From Dillenia suffruticosa (taxonomy: Eukaryota; Streptophyta; Magnoliopsida; Dilleniales; Dilleniaceae): a DNA stretch of 64,000 nt. Position 1 is the stretch's first letter; every line of letters starts with the position of its first letter. Location: the NCBI GenBank assembly GCA_033439265.1, contig JAVTVX010000020.1:12728001-12792000 (forward strand). Reading direction: 5' to 3'. Below, piece after piece: positions 1-11,418 of the stretch. The notes beneath the pieces are model-generated. The model did not search any database, had not been told where the DNA came from, and was given only the letters and a program-made list of their open reading frames with translations. A program made the translations under genes and the position numbers.

Positions 1-1070
1 TAGTTAAAAGCGCGCTGAAGAGAGCTTAAACCGCGAAGTGCAGCTCTTGGGCTTTTTCTTGCATAAAGCGCAGTGCAAATGAGAAAGCACAGGTGAAGTG
101 TGCTGGAGCGCAAAAAAGTGCAAAAAGCGCAAGGTACAAAAATGCAACGCTTTATTTTTTTTTATCTTTATTTTTTTTAATTTAACAAGTCTAATATAAT
201 TTCAACCATCGGATCTTATTAATTGAATGTTTAATGGTGAAAGATGAGGTGGTGTGTCCATGGATGAGATGCACTAGATTGCTATTTAGGGTTAAAATGT
301 TTGGGGACTCTTGGTCATAAAGTTTGGAAGCAAAGCAGATCTCACGGGTACCGGGTACATTTCTCTCTTCTTCTTCTTCTTTCTCTGTTATCTTCTTCTC
401 AGTTTTTCTTCTTCTACTCCATCTTTCTTCTCCGTCATCTTCCAGCCTCTATTTTTTTTTCTCCATCATTCTACAGCTTCTTTCTTTAATCTTCCCTCTT
501 TTCTTCAATTATAACCTGATACTGCTCCTCTGTTTTTTTGTTTTTGTTTTTTTTTTCAGTTGCTGCTGCCCTGCTTCTTTATGTTCTTTTTTTTTTTTTA
601 CCCTATTCAGTTGCTCTCCTGCTCTCTTCTGCTTCTTTCCGTTCATTTTTCTGATCACCATTTGCCAAATGATATCAGGATATTATGCAAGGGCTTTGTT
701 CAATTGGGTAACATTTGGTTTAAAGTTATTTAAGTTAATTTATATGCCTTTTCAAAAAACTTCACGAAACACATTTTCTTGTTATTTGGTATAGAAAATG
801 ATTTTTTTTTTTTTTTTGGTTCAATTGGGGAAGAGAAACTTTGGTATTGGATGAAGTTTGATTATTTGTTGTCATTAAAAACTTTGGCTCTTATGTATGC
901 TGATGTTCTACTATTATAACATATTTCATTTGCTATTATTGTATATCCAAATATATATTTTGATTTTATATCTAAAGTGCGCTTTATATAAAAAAAGCTC
1001 GTGTTTCGCTTTGCACTTTGCGCTTAAGTCCCAAGAGGGCCTATCCCTTTTTTGCGCTTTTAGCTTTTAA
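1..1070. mobile_element. Possible non-autonomous DNA element with GC-rich inverted ends
   Basis: The first 160 bases and positions about 1000-1070 are rich in AAGCGCA/GTGC-type words. The left side carries CTCTTGGGCTTTTTC near 45; the right side carries the inverse sense, CCCAAGAGGGCC near 1030, next to GCACTTTGCGCTTA. This gives loosely inverted GC-rich ends around an AT-rich, T-rich middle. The true left end may lie outside the window and no target duplication was found. It could equally be two unrelated GC-rich repeats. No protein is supported inside. Confidence 0.3.
361..640. repeat. CT/T-rich low-complexity tract
   Basis: Runs of CTT, TTC and T dominate this stretch. They create overlapping open frames rich in Ser, Phe and Leu in all three plus-strand frames, which is what low-complexity pyrimidine DNA gives and not evidence of a gene. 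Confidence 0.7.
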
Positions 1071-1589
1071 ATACTATGCAAGCTAGAGTAAAACTACTTA
1101 TCATGCCAGCCTCATAAATCATTAGTTGCAGCCGCACGTTGAAACTATATAACCAAGCTGTTTGGTTTTTATAATGTATATCACAGTGTCATCCACTATA
1201 GCCAGATAATCACATAACTTTGATTCCGCTTGCTTTATCATGAAGAAAGTCCAGCAATTCCATACTATTTCTAAGGAAGACTTGGCAGCTCCAAATCCGT
1301 CACTGAATTAGCGACAGATAATTTTTATCACTAAAATCCATCGCTAATTTAGGGGAAAACAAATCTATCAAAAAATTATCCGTCACTGAATTAGCGACGG
1401 ATTCAAATCCGTCGCTGATTCCATTTGTCCTGCCCATGAGCCGGCAGAGCCACGTGCCCACCCACCCCAGCACCAACCTGCAACCTGCTCGCCCTGCCCG
1501 CCCAAGATATCACCCCCACCTGCCCGCCCGAGCCAGCTCCCCCGCGCAGCATCAACTCTTAATTGCTGGAAAATATCGCGCCTTCTGCT

Positions 1590-1662
1590 TCCACCGTGGT
1601 TCAAACTCAGAACTCCTGCATGAACCCTTGCACACACACAACCTGTAAACCACAGAGCCAAA
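1590..1662 (-). repeat. tRNA-like (SINE-head-like) segment, antisense, beside a GC-rich block
   Basis: Read on the minus strand this segment has a weak A-box-like TCTGTGGTTTACAGG followed about 30 nt later by a degenerate B-box (GAGTTTGAACC). Next to it (1436-1560) is a Pro/Ala-like GC-rich block. The same pairing of GC-rich block and B-box-like word occurs at 62055-62256. It is too degenerate to be a functional tRNA gene; a tRNA-derived SINE head is the best guess. Confidence 0.35.
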
Positions 1663-2221
1663 AATATTATTGTGATATAATTTTTTTTTTATTTATTATC
1701 TTTTTTCACATTTTTCTAATAATAATAAAATAATATATAATAACAATTTAAAATAATAAATATAAAAACTTTTTTTATTTATACCACCGACCTAAACTAA
1801 TAATAATTAAAAATAATAAATATGATAATTTTTAATAAAATAAAAAATAATAAAATACTAATTTAAAATAAAATAATAAATTAATTAAAAAATATATTAA
1901 TATTATATTTTGATTTCTTCTTTTTTCTTTTATTTTATTATTTTATTATTCTTTTTCATTTTTATTTTATTTTTTTAATCCATAATTTAAAAATGCATCT
2001 CAAAACTATAAAATTATAATTATCAATAAATTATAATATATTAATAATTTAAAAAATCTATATAATTAATCACAAAATATTTTTATTCAAATTTTAATAA
2101 AATTATTATATATAAGAAATGAAAATAGAAATAAAAAACAAACCAAAGGAAAAAAAAAGTAAGAATAGTAAACAAAAAGGTGAAAAAAAGAAAACAAAAA
2201 TATCATCACACAACACTAACA

Positions 2222-2555
2222 CTAAGCGGTGGTGCAGTGATGATATGTATTATGCTCAAATCCGAAATCTAAGATTCGAATCTCTCCACCTGCATATTTT
2301 TTTAGTATTAAAACAAAGGGCGTCCAGGCGCGGGTGCCCGCGCCTGCCTGCCTAGCGCCCGTGTGCCTACCTAGGCGCCCAGGCAGGCACGCGCGGCCGT
2401 GCGCGGGCGCCTGCTGAGGTGCGGGTGCCCGCGCCTGCCTGCCTGGGCGCCTGCGCGCCTGCTTAGGCGCCCAGGCAGGCACGGGCGCCCAGGCAGGCAC
2501 GCACGGGAGCCGTGACAGGCGCCCGTGCTTGCATACGCCGACACCCGCGCAAACA
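2222..2555 (+). repeat. tRNA-like segment followed by a GC-rich imperfect repeat
   Basis: At 2229-2300 there is an A-box-like GGTGGTGCAGTGATGA and a B-box-like AGATTCGAATCTC about 40 nt later, the spacing of RNA polymerase III promoters. From 2325 to 2555 follows a very GC-rich tract built from repeats of GCGCCCAGGCAGGCACG and its inverse, capable of strong hairpins, in an otherwise very AT-rich setting. Open frames across it (Ala/Pro/Arg-rich) are composition artefacts. Confidence 0.4.
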
Positions 2556-3072
2556 TTAATATTTAATTAAAAATTTTATATTATTGAATAAAATAATACA
2601 AATAAAATAAAATTAATTATACAATAATAAAAAATATTAAATCAAACAAAAAAAGTAAAAAAATAATAAATTAATTAAAAAATATATATATAATTTAAAT
2701 AAAATAAAATTTATGGTTTTTTTAAGAATTAAATAACATTATTCTTCTAAAAAATGAAATATAATATAATATAATAAAATGTAAATTAAAATATTATAAA
2801 ATAATAATATGATTCGTTAATATAAATTAATAAAATAAAAATAAAATAAAATAAAATTATAATTAAAAGAATATAAAATTCAGCGACGGATTTGGAATCC
2901 GTCGCTGAAATTATTAAAATAAAATAAAAATAAAATAAAATAAAATAAGATTAAATTCAGCGACGGATTTTAATCCGTCGCTAAATTACCGGATATATGG
3001 ATTGGGATTTTCATCTAGCGACGGAAAACAAATCCGCCGCTAAATTAATTTTTAACTTAAATATTACATATT

Positions 3073-3105
<33 letters not shown>

Positions 3106-3475
3106 AAAATTCTATTTAAAAAAGATTAAATTTTGCGACGAATTTTAAATCTGTGGTAAAATTTTGCCATATTTAGCGACAAAATTTGCAACGAAAAATT
3201 TTTTGTTCTCAATTAATGACAAATTTAGCCACAAAAATTTTTTTGTCACTAATTAGCGACGAATTTAGCCACGAAAATTTTTTCGTCACTAATTAGTTAC
3301 GAATTTTGCTATGAATGATGTGTCCGTCGCTAATTTAGCCACGACTTCCTTTTCATTGCAAATTTTGTGACAAATTAGCGACGAAAAACTTTTTCGTCGC
3401 TAAATCCGTCACAAAATAGAGACAAATCTTTTCCGTCGTAAAAATTCGTGACTAAAATTGTATTTTTTTGTAGTG

Positions 3476-4668
3476 TTCCCACACAGCAATTGCCTATCAA
3501 TTGGCCTCTCCTATTTAAAAGTTAAAAGGTTGTATTATATCCTTTTTTTTTCAAAATTTTTTGAATTACTATATCTCTATTGTATAGAGTCCATAACTCA
3601 CATTTATATTCGTGCTTTACATTAACAAATCTCTTAGTCAAGATCACTAAAGTATTAACATTTCAAGATTTATATTCATGCTTTACATTAACCTCTCTTA
3701 CTGGACACTTGTCGGACATACATTGGACACTCCAAGTGATGTGTATAATTTTTTGTTCTACTTTTGAATCCCGTACATTTCTTGAACACTCAGATATTTC
3801 TCATACACTGTTCAAACAGTCTTAAATATATTGGCCATTATTATTATTATAAAAATCTAAGTATAAAGCCTCATTCAAATGTAAATTAACAAAGATCATA
3901 TTTAGAGACCACATACCATTTATGTACTAATATTGCAATATTTATGAATGTGTCTTATTATTTCTATTGTTAGATAGAAATGGGCAAGCCTAGTTATATC
4001 TGTACATACATAAAAAAGAAATATAATCTAGTGCGGTTACCTAGATGTTCAACGTCCTATTTTTTTTAAAATTGATGTGTTTCCATGTGTGTGTCATGTC
4101 ATGTTCAATTGTGTCCTCTCCCAAGTGTTTGTGCTTCCTTGATTAAGATCCAAGGCTTGTTGAATTCAACATCTCAGGTTTAGGACTATTCAATCATCAC
4201 AGAACTGATTAATAAATTTGACTTAGGGATTGCAAATATAAGCATAAAATAGAGGAGGTAGATTTTCTAATATTTTTGGACATAAGTCATAACACATGGG
4301 GATCAGGATTGCATCAATGACTCAGAAGAGTGACAGAATCATGTCCAAATTAAATGTATCAAATAAGTGTTAACCATATGAATTAGAAACTTTACCATGC
4401 TAAAATAAACTTGTCACCAATTTGAAACACAGAATGATCCATATTCACAGACCCCCAATAGTAATAAAACCATGGACTAACAATAACAAAATACAAATAA
4501 ATGTATCAAAATACCATCACTTAAGAAATTTTAGAGACGTCGGCACGCTATAACATCAGAAAGCAAAATTATGAGTTTCTTTTAGAAGTCCCAGATAAAT
4601 CACATGAAAAGAAAAAAAATCAATATTCATTAACTCTTTCAATTATCTTTATTTTTTTCCTTCATGTT
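3476..4668. other. Unassigned AT-rich DNA
   Basis: I see no gene, RNA or clear transposon here. Short frames exist but have no recognisable domain. If the fucosyltransferase gene to the right continues this way, the stretch could be intron or downstream sequence; none of its later conserved motifs was found. Confidence 0.4.
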
Positions 4669-4673
4669 TGAAG

Positions 4674-4956
4674 TGTTAAGGCTCATATTCTCTTGTAAAT
4701 AGATGACCTGATTTAGCTCCTATATTATTGGTCTTCCCATAATTAATGGAGTTCCTATATTAGTGCTCTTCCCATAATTAGTGGAACTCCTATATTAGTG
4801 TTCTTCCCGTAATCCCATAATTAGTGGGATTGGTCTTCCCATAATTAGTGGGATTGCAGTATCAACTCATTACTATGATGTTTGTATATATATTCATCAA
4901 TGTCAAAGGAATTCAATATATATAAAAATTTACTTTCCAAACTCTGAGTTTTGACA
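4674..4956 (+). repeat. 5' LTR of the copia element
   Basis: The LTR starts TGTTAAGGCTC and ends GTTTTGACA, so it has the usual TG...CA ends. It contains a TATATATA stretch near 4885 and three to four copies of a 35-bp unit (starts 4718, 4753, 4788) built on TCCTATATTAGTG and CCCATAATTAGTGG. The matching copy is 9181-9463. Confidence 0.97.
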
Positions 4957-4968
4957 TGGTATCAGAGC
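4957..4968 (+). other. Primer binding site (initiator Met tRNA)
   Basis: TGGTATCAGAGC directly follows the 5' LTR. It is the standard primer site of plant copia elements, complementary to the 3' end of initiator methionine tRNA. Confidence 0.95.
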
Positions 4969-5009
4969 TTTTGCTCTAAACAATTTTTTCAAACCCTTCC
5001 TCCTCACTC

Positions 5010-8000
5010 ATGGCTACTCAACTTGTCTCTGCCTCCACCACTTCTACACCTGCTCTCTCATCATCTTCTACCCATACCTTCTCTATCAAACTCAATGGCA
5101 GAAACTACCTAGCATGGCGGGCTCAATTCATCCCGCTCCTTCATTATCAGAATCTCTATGGCTTCATCGATGGTACCTCCACTGCTCCTCCTCAGACTAT
5201 TGCCTCAACAACGACTCCAATCACCCAAATCCCAAATCCTGAATATGATCTTTGGTTAAAAAAAGACCAACTTCTCTTGTCTTGGATTCTCTCCTCTCTC
5301 ACCGAAGATATTTTCTCCTATATCATTAATCTTTCATCCTCCTTTGCTGTATGGGAAGCGCTAGCTCGTGCGTTTGGATCGGTTTCGCAAAACCGTCAAC
5401 TACAACTCCACATTGAATTACAGGAGTTTAAGCGGAATGATCTTTCTGTTTCAACCTATTTGCAACGTGCCAAGGCCTTGGCTGATGAACTCAGCACTGC
5501 TGGTCGCCCCCTTTCATCCGCTGAATTTAATGCAATTATTTATCGCAATATTAGAAGTGACTTTCACAGTATTATTACTGCATTAAATCTTTGCCCTGAT
5601 CCTGTGCCCTTCTACGAACTCCATGCTCAACTCGTGGCTCATGAAATACTGCTCAAAGCTACGCAGACCCACCTCTTGCTCATGTTGCTATGCGCACTTC
5701 TGCTGCTCCCTTACTACCTACCCCGCAACGCCAAGCGGCTACTGCATCCTCCAATTTTGGTTTTCAACGTCGCCCTCGTGCACCTTGCCAAATCTGTGGC
5801 TGGCGTAACCATACAGCCGGTTGTCGGCGTTATTCCAGGCAGACCTCTTCCCAGCCCTCCTTCGTATGGCAAGCCAACTACTCCTATGCTGGTCCTCAAC
5901 AATCCGCACCTCATAGCTATGGTGGCCATGTCTCACAACCTGTTTGGATACCCGATACTGGTGCCACCAACCACATCACTCCTGATCTATCTACTCTACA
6001 GATAAGTGATGAATATCGTGGTACTGACACTCTTCATGTCGGTAATGGCCAAAGGCTTCAGATTGCTAATATTGGTATGACTTCTATCCCTTCGGCAGGT
6101 GGTAAGCTTGCATTGAACTCTGTTCTACACGTTCCTAAAATTGTTAAAAATTTGTTGTCTGTTCAAAAGTTCACATCCGATAACAATTACTTTTTTGAAT
6201 TTCATCTCACTTATTTTCTTGTTAAGGATCGCTACACCAAGAAGGTGCTCCTCCACGGTCTCAGTGAGAATGGACTCTATCGTCTTCGCCCTTCCGTGAA
6301 GTTTGCCTACCTTACCACTATTCCAACTCTTCAACAGTGGCATGAACGCCTTGGACACCAAAATATGCGTACTATCTCTAATATTGTCAAATGTTTTAAT
6401 TTACCTTGTTCCAGTTTTAAGTCTCAACCATGTTCTTCTTGTTTCTTAGGCAAGATGTCTCGTTTACCTTTAGCCAGTGTCGAGCATAAGAGTACTGCTC
6501 CTTTTGATATTATTTTCTCTGATGTTTGGGGCCCTGCTCCAGTAATCTCAAGTCTTGGGCATCGTTATGTTGTTTTATTCATTGATGATTTTACCCGATT
6601 TACTTGGGTTTATTTTTTGAAAAATAAAAGTGATGTCTATTCCTGCTTTCTTCATTTTCAATCACTTGTTGATAGACAATTTAATGCCAAAATTAAAGCT
6701 TTTCATTCCGACTGGGGTGGTGAATATCAAAATCTCAAAAAACTATTTCAATCTAATGGCATTATTCATAGAATTGCTTGCCCCTACACCCATGAACAAA
6801 ATGGGACATCGGAGCGAAAAATTCACCATTTAGTTGATACTAGTTTAACTTTGTTAGCTCATGGTCATGTTCCCCTGAAATATTGGAATTTTGCTTTTAT
6901 AGTGAGCATTCAATCCATTAATCAAACACCAAGTCCAATTTTAAAACATAAGTCCCCTTATCAAATTCTCTTTGGCAAAGATCCTAATTACCTAGACATG
7001 AAACCTTTTGGATGTGCCATATCCCCTTTCCTTCGACCCTATAACCGCCATAAATTTGCTTTTCGCTCTCTACCCTGTGTATTTCTCGGTCAAAGTCCAA
7101 CCCATAGTGCTTATCATTGTTTAGACTTGGAAACCGGTCGGCTATACTTAACACGACATGCTAAATTTAATGTCAATAGTTTCCCATATCAATCTCGTCT
7201 CTCCCCCACCTTCTGATAGTTCTTCTTGGCTATAGGTTACAAGTCATTCCACTCACTGGGACTCTGCGGCTCCTTCAGGTATGGCTTTTCGTTCCAATTC
7301 AACTTCCTCTTTCTTATCTCCTTCCCTACGACCTCATCCCCACACTCCACCGTCATTCTCTACATCTCCTACCACTTCAACATCCCATCACAACTCCCCT
7401 GTACCTCCTATATCCGCATCTCCCGCCATTCCTACCTCTCCCAATCTAAATTTAATTGTTGACTTATCATCCTACACCGACCAGGCAACCTCAACATCCA
7501 CTTCTCCTACTCCAGCGCCTACTCCCGATCCTCCAACACCACCCATCCGAACCCACTACATGACCCTTCGCCCAACTACACTCCACAAAAGCCAAGCTCA
7601 CCTCTCTACCCAAACAACAACACAATTTTTAACGCAGGAACCGCATACTTACAATCAAGCAAAGCCATATGCTGAATGGCGGAATGCCATAACCAAGGAA
7701 ATTGATGCTCTTGTTTCTACTAACACTTGGACTTTGGTACCTCGCCCGTCTCACAAAAATATTGTTGGAAACAAATGGCTTTTTCGCATCAAGCGCAAAG
7801 CTGATGGTAGTATTGAGCGCTACAAAGCACGCCTTGTGGCCAAGGGCTATACACAAGAACATGGTGTGGATTATCTTGAAACCTTCAGTCCGGTTATTAA
7901 ATATACAACAATCCGCACTATTTTATCTCTTGCTACTATATCGGGTTGGTGTGTTCGGCAATTGGACATCTCCAATGCTTTTCTTCACGGGACTTTGGAA

Positions 8001-9174
8001 GATGAAATATATATGGAACAACCCCCTGGCTTTATTGATCCTAATTATCCTGATCATGTTTGTCATCTTTACAAGTCTCTATATGGCTTAAAGCAAGCTC
8101 CCTGTGCATGGTTTCATCGACTTTCTGAATTCCTACTTCAATTGGGTTTTCAATTCTCCAAGGCTGACACTTCTTTGTTCATATGTTGTGATGGTACCTC
8201 TAAGCTTTTTGTCCTTATCTATGTCGATGACATCTTAGTTACTGGCACCTCATCCACTCTAGTTGATTGGTTCATGACTAAAATTCAGTCCACTTTTCCT
8301 GTTTGTGACTTGGGTACATTGAATTATTTCTTGGGCATAGAGATACTACATCTACCAGATGGTCTTCTACTCTCTCAAGCAAAATACATTTCTGATCTTC
8401 TACACAAATTCCAAATGTCCGAATGCAAACCATGCCTTACACCAATGGCGGTCTCCCCCGCTCTCACCAAGACTTCGGGTGAACCTTTTAAACATGGTGA
8501 TCTATATCGCCAATTAATTGGTGGTTTACAATATGTTACCATTACACGTCCTGACATTGCCTTTAGTGTCAATAAACTTTGTCAATATGTGCACTCTCCT
8601 ACTACTATGCACTGGCAGGCACTCAAACCGGTTCTACGCTACTTGCAACATACTAAGCGGTATGGACTCTTCTTTTCCAAACACTCTTCTTTTGCAATTC
8701 AATGTTTCTCAGACAGTGATTGGGGGGTGCCCTGACGATCGCCGATCAACCAATGGGTATGCTGTCTATTTGGGCAACAATCTCATCTCTTGGGTCGCCA
8801 AAAAACAACCCACTATAGCTCGATCTTCAACCGAGAGTGAATACAAGTCCATGGCTAATGCTACTGCAGAAATTATGTGGCTTCATTCCTTGCTCAGTGA
8901 ATTGGGTTGTCTGTCATCCACGCCTGCCACTCTTTGGTGTGATAATGTTGGTGCCATTTATCTTAGTACCAACCCGGTATTTCATGCTCGTACCAAGCAC
9001 ATTGAGTTGGATTACCACTTTGTTCGGGAACAAATTCAGCAAGGACAGGTGATCGTTAAATTTATCTCTAGTGAAGACCAAATAGCTGACATTCTTACTA
9101 AGCCATTAGGCCGAGCTCTGTTTGAGAAACATCGCACCAAACTTCGACTACTGTCCCATCCACCATCAGTTTGA
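5010..9174 (+). pseudogene. Copia gag-pol coding region (fossil)
   Basis: Domains appear in Ty1/copia order. Gag (about 5010-5900) begins MATQLVSAS and includes the NYLAWRAQF region of plant copia gag. The protease region (about 5940-6120) shows DTGATNH. Next come the gag-pre-integrase segment and integrase core (about 6300-7200) with WHERLGH, FIDDFTRFTW and FHSDWGGEY. Reverse transcriptase (about 7640-8700) shows KARLVAKGYTQ and YVDDILVTG. RNase H (about 8720-9174) shows [10 protein letters not shown] and ends near the purine tract. Together these make copia identity near certain. The region is broken and is treated as a fossil. Confidence 0.95.
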
Positions 9175-9180
9175 GGGGGG
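9173..9180 (+). other. Polypurine tract of the copia element
   Basis: GAGGGGGG lies immediately before the 3' LTR and just after the end of the RNase H region, where plus-strand priming is expected. Confidence 0.9.
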
Positions 9181-9463
9181 TGTTAAGGCTCATATTCTCT
9201 TATAAATAGATGATCTGATTTATTTCCTATATTATTGGTCTTCCCATAATTAATGGAGTTCCTATATTAGTGCTCTTCCCATAATTAGTGGAACTCCTAT
9301 ATTAGTGCTCTTCCCGTAATCCCATAATTAGTGGGATTGGTCTTCCCATAATTAGTGGGATTGCAGTATCAACTCATAACTATGATATTTGTATATATAT
9401 TCATCAATGTCAAAGGAATTCAATATATATAAAAATTTACTTTCCAAACTCTGAGTTTTGACA
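9181..9463 (+). repeat. 3' LTR of the copia element
   Basis: Same length and ends as the 5' LTR, with about seven substitutions. It is followed directly by the target duplication tgaag. Confidence 0.97.
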
Positions 9464-9640
9464 TGAAGTCCTGGTGGAACATATCTGCCATTTAAAAGAT
9501 TGCTTCCCTCATCCTCAAAGACATAAGTCAGGATGGTCAAACTTGTTCCACAATCCATAGAAAAATTGTCAATTGCCACTAACAAGTTTTTTATTTTTTC
9601 CTTTCTCAAATCTAAGAGTGTAGTTATTCGTAAAAATATG
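9464..9640 (-). other. Coding-like fragment next to the copia insertion
   Basis: On the minus strand this stretch reads NLLVAIDNFSMDCG, then TYVFEDEGSN and LNGRYVPPGL. That is a balanced, non-low-complexity peptide that looks like real protein-coding DNA. The copia element starts right after PPGL, so an older exon may have been cut there. The MDCG ... Y.FEDE pattern faintly recalls malectin-like domains of receptor kinases, but I cannot identify it with confidence. It does not resemble the missing part of the fucosyltransferase to its right. Confidence 0.22.
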
Positions 9641-10932
9641 ATAGTTAAGAGTGTAGACGAGAAAATGACCTTAGATAGAAATGAGTGACATAGAAGAATC
9701 CGCACAAAGTAACTTAACATATTTTAGGTATATATATATATTTTATTCCCTTTTTTTCTTCTTATTATTATTATTATAGTTATTTTTTATTTCAACTTTT
9801 AGTGTATTTCTTTATTTATTTTATTTATTATTTACTTATTTATTTATTCATTTAAATCATTTTTAAATTTATCTCTTAAATGATCGACCCCAAATTATTG
9901 GATTTAAGGCTCAGTTTTGTTGTTGTTATTGTTCATTTCTCATTTGCCAACCTTTTTTGTTCTTAACATGGCCCTTATTTACCTCTTTAAAACGCCATCT
10001 ACTATGTTCCAACCAATGTCATCACATCTCATAGGAAATAGTCTTTCTTTACCATGAACACAATCATTTGGTCACAATGCCTTAAATCAATTAGAGACTT
10101 GTTGTAGAACCCATTGTTCTATTAGCCCTTTCAAATTCACTTAACCACAAAGCATGAAAAAAAGGGTGAACCCCATAGGTATGTGCCCTTAAAAATGTAA
10201 TATAACCTCCCATAAAAGATAATGTCTTTTTCTACCCAATAAGGTTCCTCTCAAAACACCCCTAAGACATCCCAAATGGCCTTATTCATATATTTTGATT
10301 CTAAGGCGGGCTGGTGGCTACTTATGACTCTACCTTACCATGATAACTAAAAACTAACTTTGAAAAAAATGGATCAAGTTCGCCCAATCCACACTGAAAT
10401 ATAGTTGTAAGGGTCTAACCACCTTTGCAGCCCTTCAAATCACTGCTATCCATATCCCTAATTTTGCCAAAGCTTCATCACAGATATACAGTGTTACTGT
10501 TATTCCTTCTAACCGTGGTTGCATGTAAATTACTGTCGTATTTCTCTATCCAGTTCAATCAAACAACATGTTATATCTAAGGAGCATGCTCCATTGCTGC
10601 TCGTCAATGAGTACGCAAAGGCCTATCAAAAATCGTTGATGTAACCATCCACCAATATAAGAACAATCAAATGCTTAAGGATAGACTAATATGTTCACTT
10701 TTCATTTGCACATAACCCACCCTGACTTAAAAAGGTATCTCTCTTAGGTTTTCCGTTTCTATTTTTGAAGGCAAACCATGTCATTGTGAACCCACAACAT
10801 CTAGTTCCTACGAGTATCAAAAGAGATATCAATTTCATAACCACCAGAGTCCTAAATGCGGAAGAGAGAAAGTGAAAACAAATAACATGCCATGATTATG
10901 CATTTTCATAATACCCAAAATAATAAAAGTAC
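9641..10932 (-). other. Start of the FUT13-like intron, otherwise unassigned
   Basis: Sequence following the exon-1 splice donor at 10932. I searched the minus strand for the next expected block of plant alpha-1,4-fucosyltransferases (RRVGDPLRVYMDLEAG and GWEDIF) and did not see it. No other gene or clear repeat is recognised. Confidence 0.4.
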
Positions 10933-11418
10933 CTGAAACGGGGGTGTAATAGTCTCAAACAACAAAGCGTCAGGCTTATCAGCAAGAACCGAAGACTTAG
11001 TCCATAAACAACTCAAACCACATCTATACGAGTACAAATTATCCAAATTTTCAGGAATCCAAGTCCAACCTTTTACCAGAACACTAACATGATTCATCTT
11101 CAAGTCCCAACAATCCGAATCACCACCATTTTCTTTCACGGAAGAAGAGGAAGATCTATTAGACCCAATAATGAGAAATTCCTTGTGAGACTGCCTGAAA
11201 CGAGCACAACCCACTTCAGAATCCCATAGTCTGGAGGCACGGACCAAGTCATCAAAAGGGTAGCGCTTGTTCGATTTGATGAAGGTGTGTGGATCGGTGA
11301 GAGACAGAAGCGAAGTGCAGAAAGAAGGGAAATCTAGGAAGCCAGAGAAGAGAAGGATGAGGAAAGCAAAACCCAGCAACATTGCAATGGTAAAGGTGTT
11401 GATGGAATTTACAGGCAT
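10933..11418 (-). CDS. FUT13: Alpha-1,4-fucosyltransferase (FUT13-like), exon 1
   Basis: This exon encodes the N-terminal 162 residues of a GDP-fucose-dependent alpha-1,4-fucosyltransferase, the Golgi type II membrane enzyme (GT10 family) that adds fucose to form Lewis-a on complex N-glycans. It begins MPVNSINTFTIAMLLG, followed by a membrane anchor (about residues 7-27, FLILLFSGFLDFPSF). The stem region has WDSEVGCARFRQ, and then come the conserved blocks HVSVLVKGWTWIPENLDNLY, CGLSCLWTKSSVLADKPDAL and LFETITPPFQ, closely matching what I recall of Arabidopsis FUT13. The exon ends CAG|GTAC in phase 0 at 10933. I chose the ATG at 11418 because it matches the family start; an in-frame ATG at 11448 lies in the transposon target duplication. 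The catalytic C-terminal half is not visible anywhere in the window, so the gene has either a very long intron or is truncated. A MULE sits 22 bp upstream. Confidence 0.87.

Larger units (their letters stand above)
1295..3475. mobile_element. Non-autonomous CACTA-like transposon (right end at 3475)
   Basis: The right terminus reads TTTTTTTGTAGTG, the reverse complement of the CACTACAAAAAAA end typical of plant CACTA elements, and ends at 3475. Inside it are many subterminal inverted words of the type GCGACGGATTT / AAATCCGTCGC (1305-1420, 2880-3030, 3130-3450), the arrangement CACTA transposases bind. The left end is not clear: the repeat words start near 1295 but no CACTACA start was seen. 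The interior is AT-rich with two GC-rich blocks (1436-1560 and 2325-2555) and has no transposase. Confidence 0.6.
4674..9463 (+). mobile_element. Ty1/copia LTR retrotransposon, full-length but broken
   Basis: This is a complete-looking copia fossil of 4790 bp flanked by a perfect 5-bp target duplication, tgaag (4669-4673 and 9464-9468). It has two 283-bp LTRs, an initiator-Met tRNA primer site, a gag-protease-integrase-RT-RNase H order and a purine tract before the 3' LTR. By eye the LTRs differ at about seven sites (about 2.5%), which suggests an insertion around one million years old under commonly used plant rates. The coding part is broken, with only a handful of breaks (about three). Confidence 0.97.

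Noticed and set aside
301-794. Three overlapping plus-strand open frames, the longest 156 residues
   Set aside because: They arise from CTT/T-rich low-complexity DNA, are mostly Phe, Leu and Ser, and have no domain.
2225-2300. Possible functional tRNA gene
   Set aside because: A- and B-box-like words are present, but no acceptor stem or cloverleaf can be paired convincingly; treated as tRNA-like repeat.
1383-2556. Ala/Pro/Arg-rich open frames on both strands
   Set aside because: They fall in GC-rich repeat blocks within a CACTA-like element and have no conserved motif.
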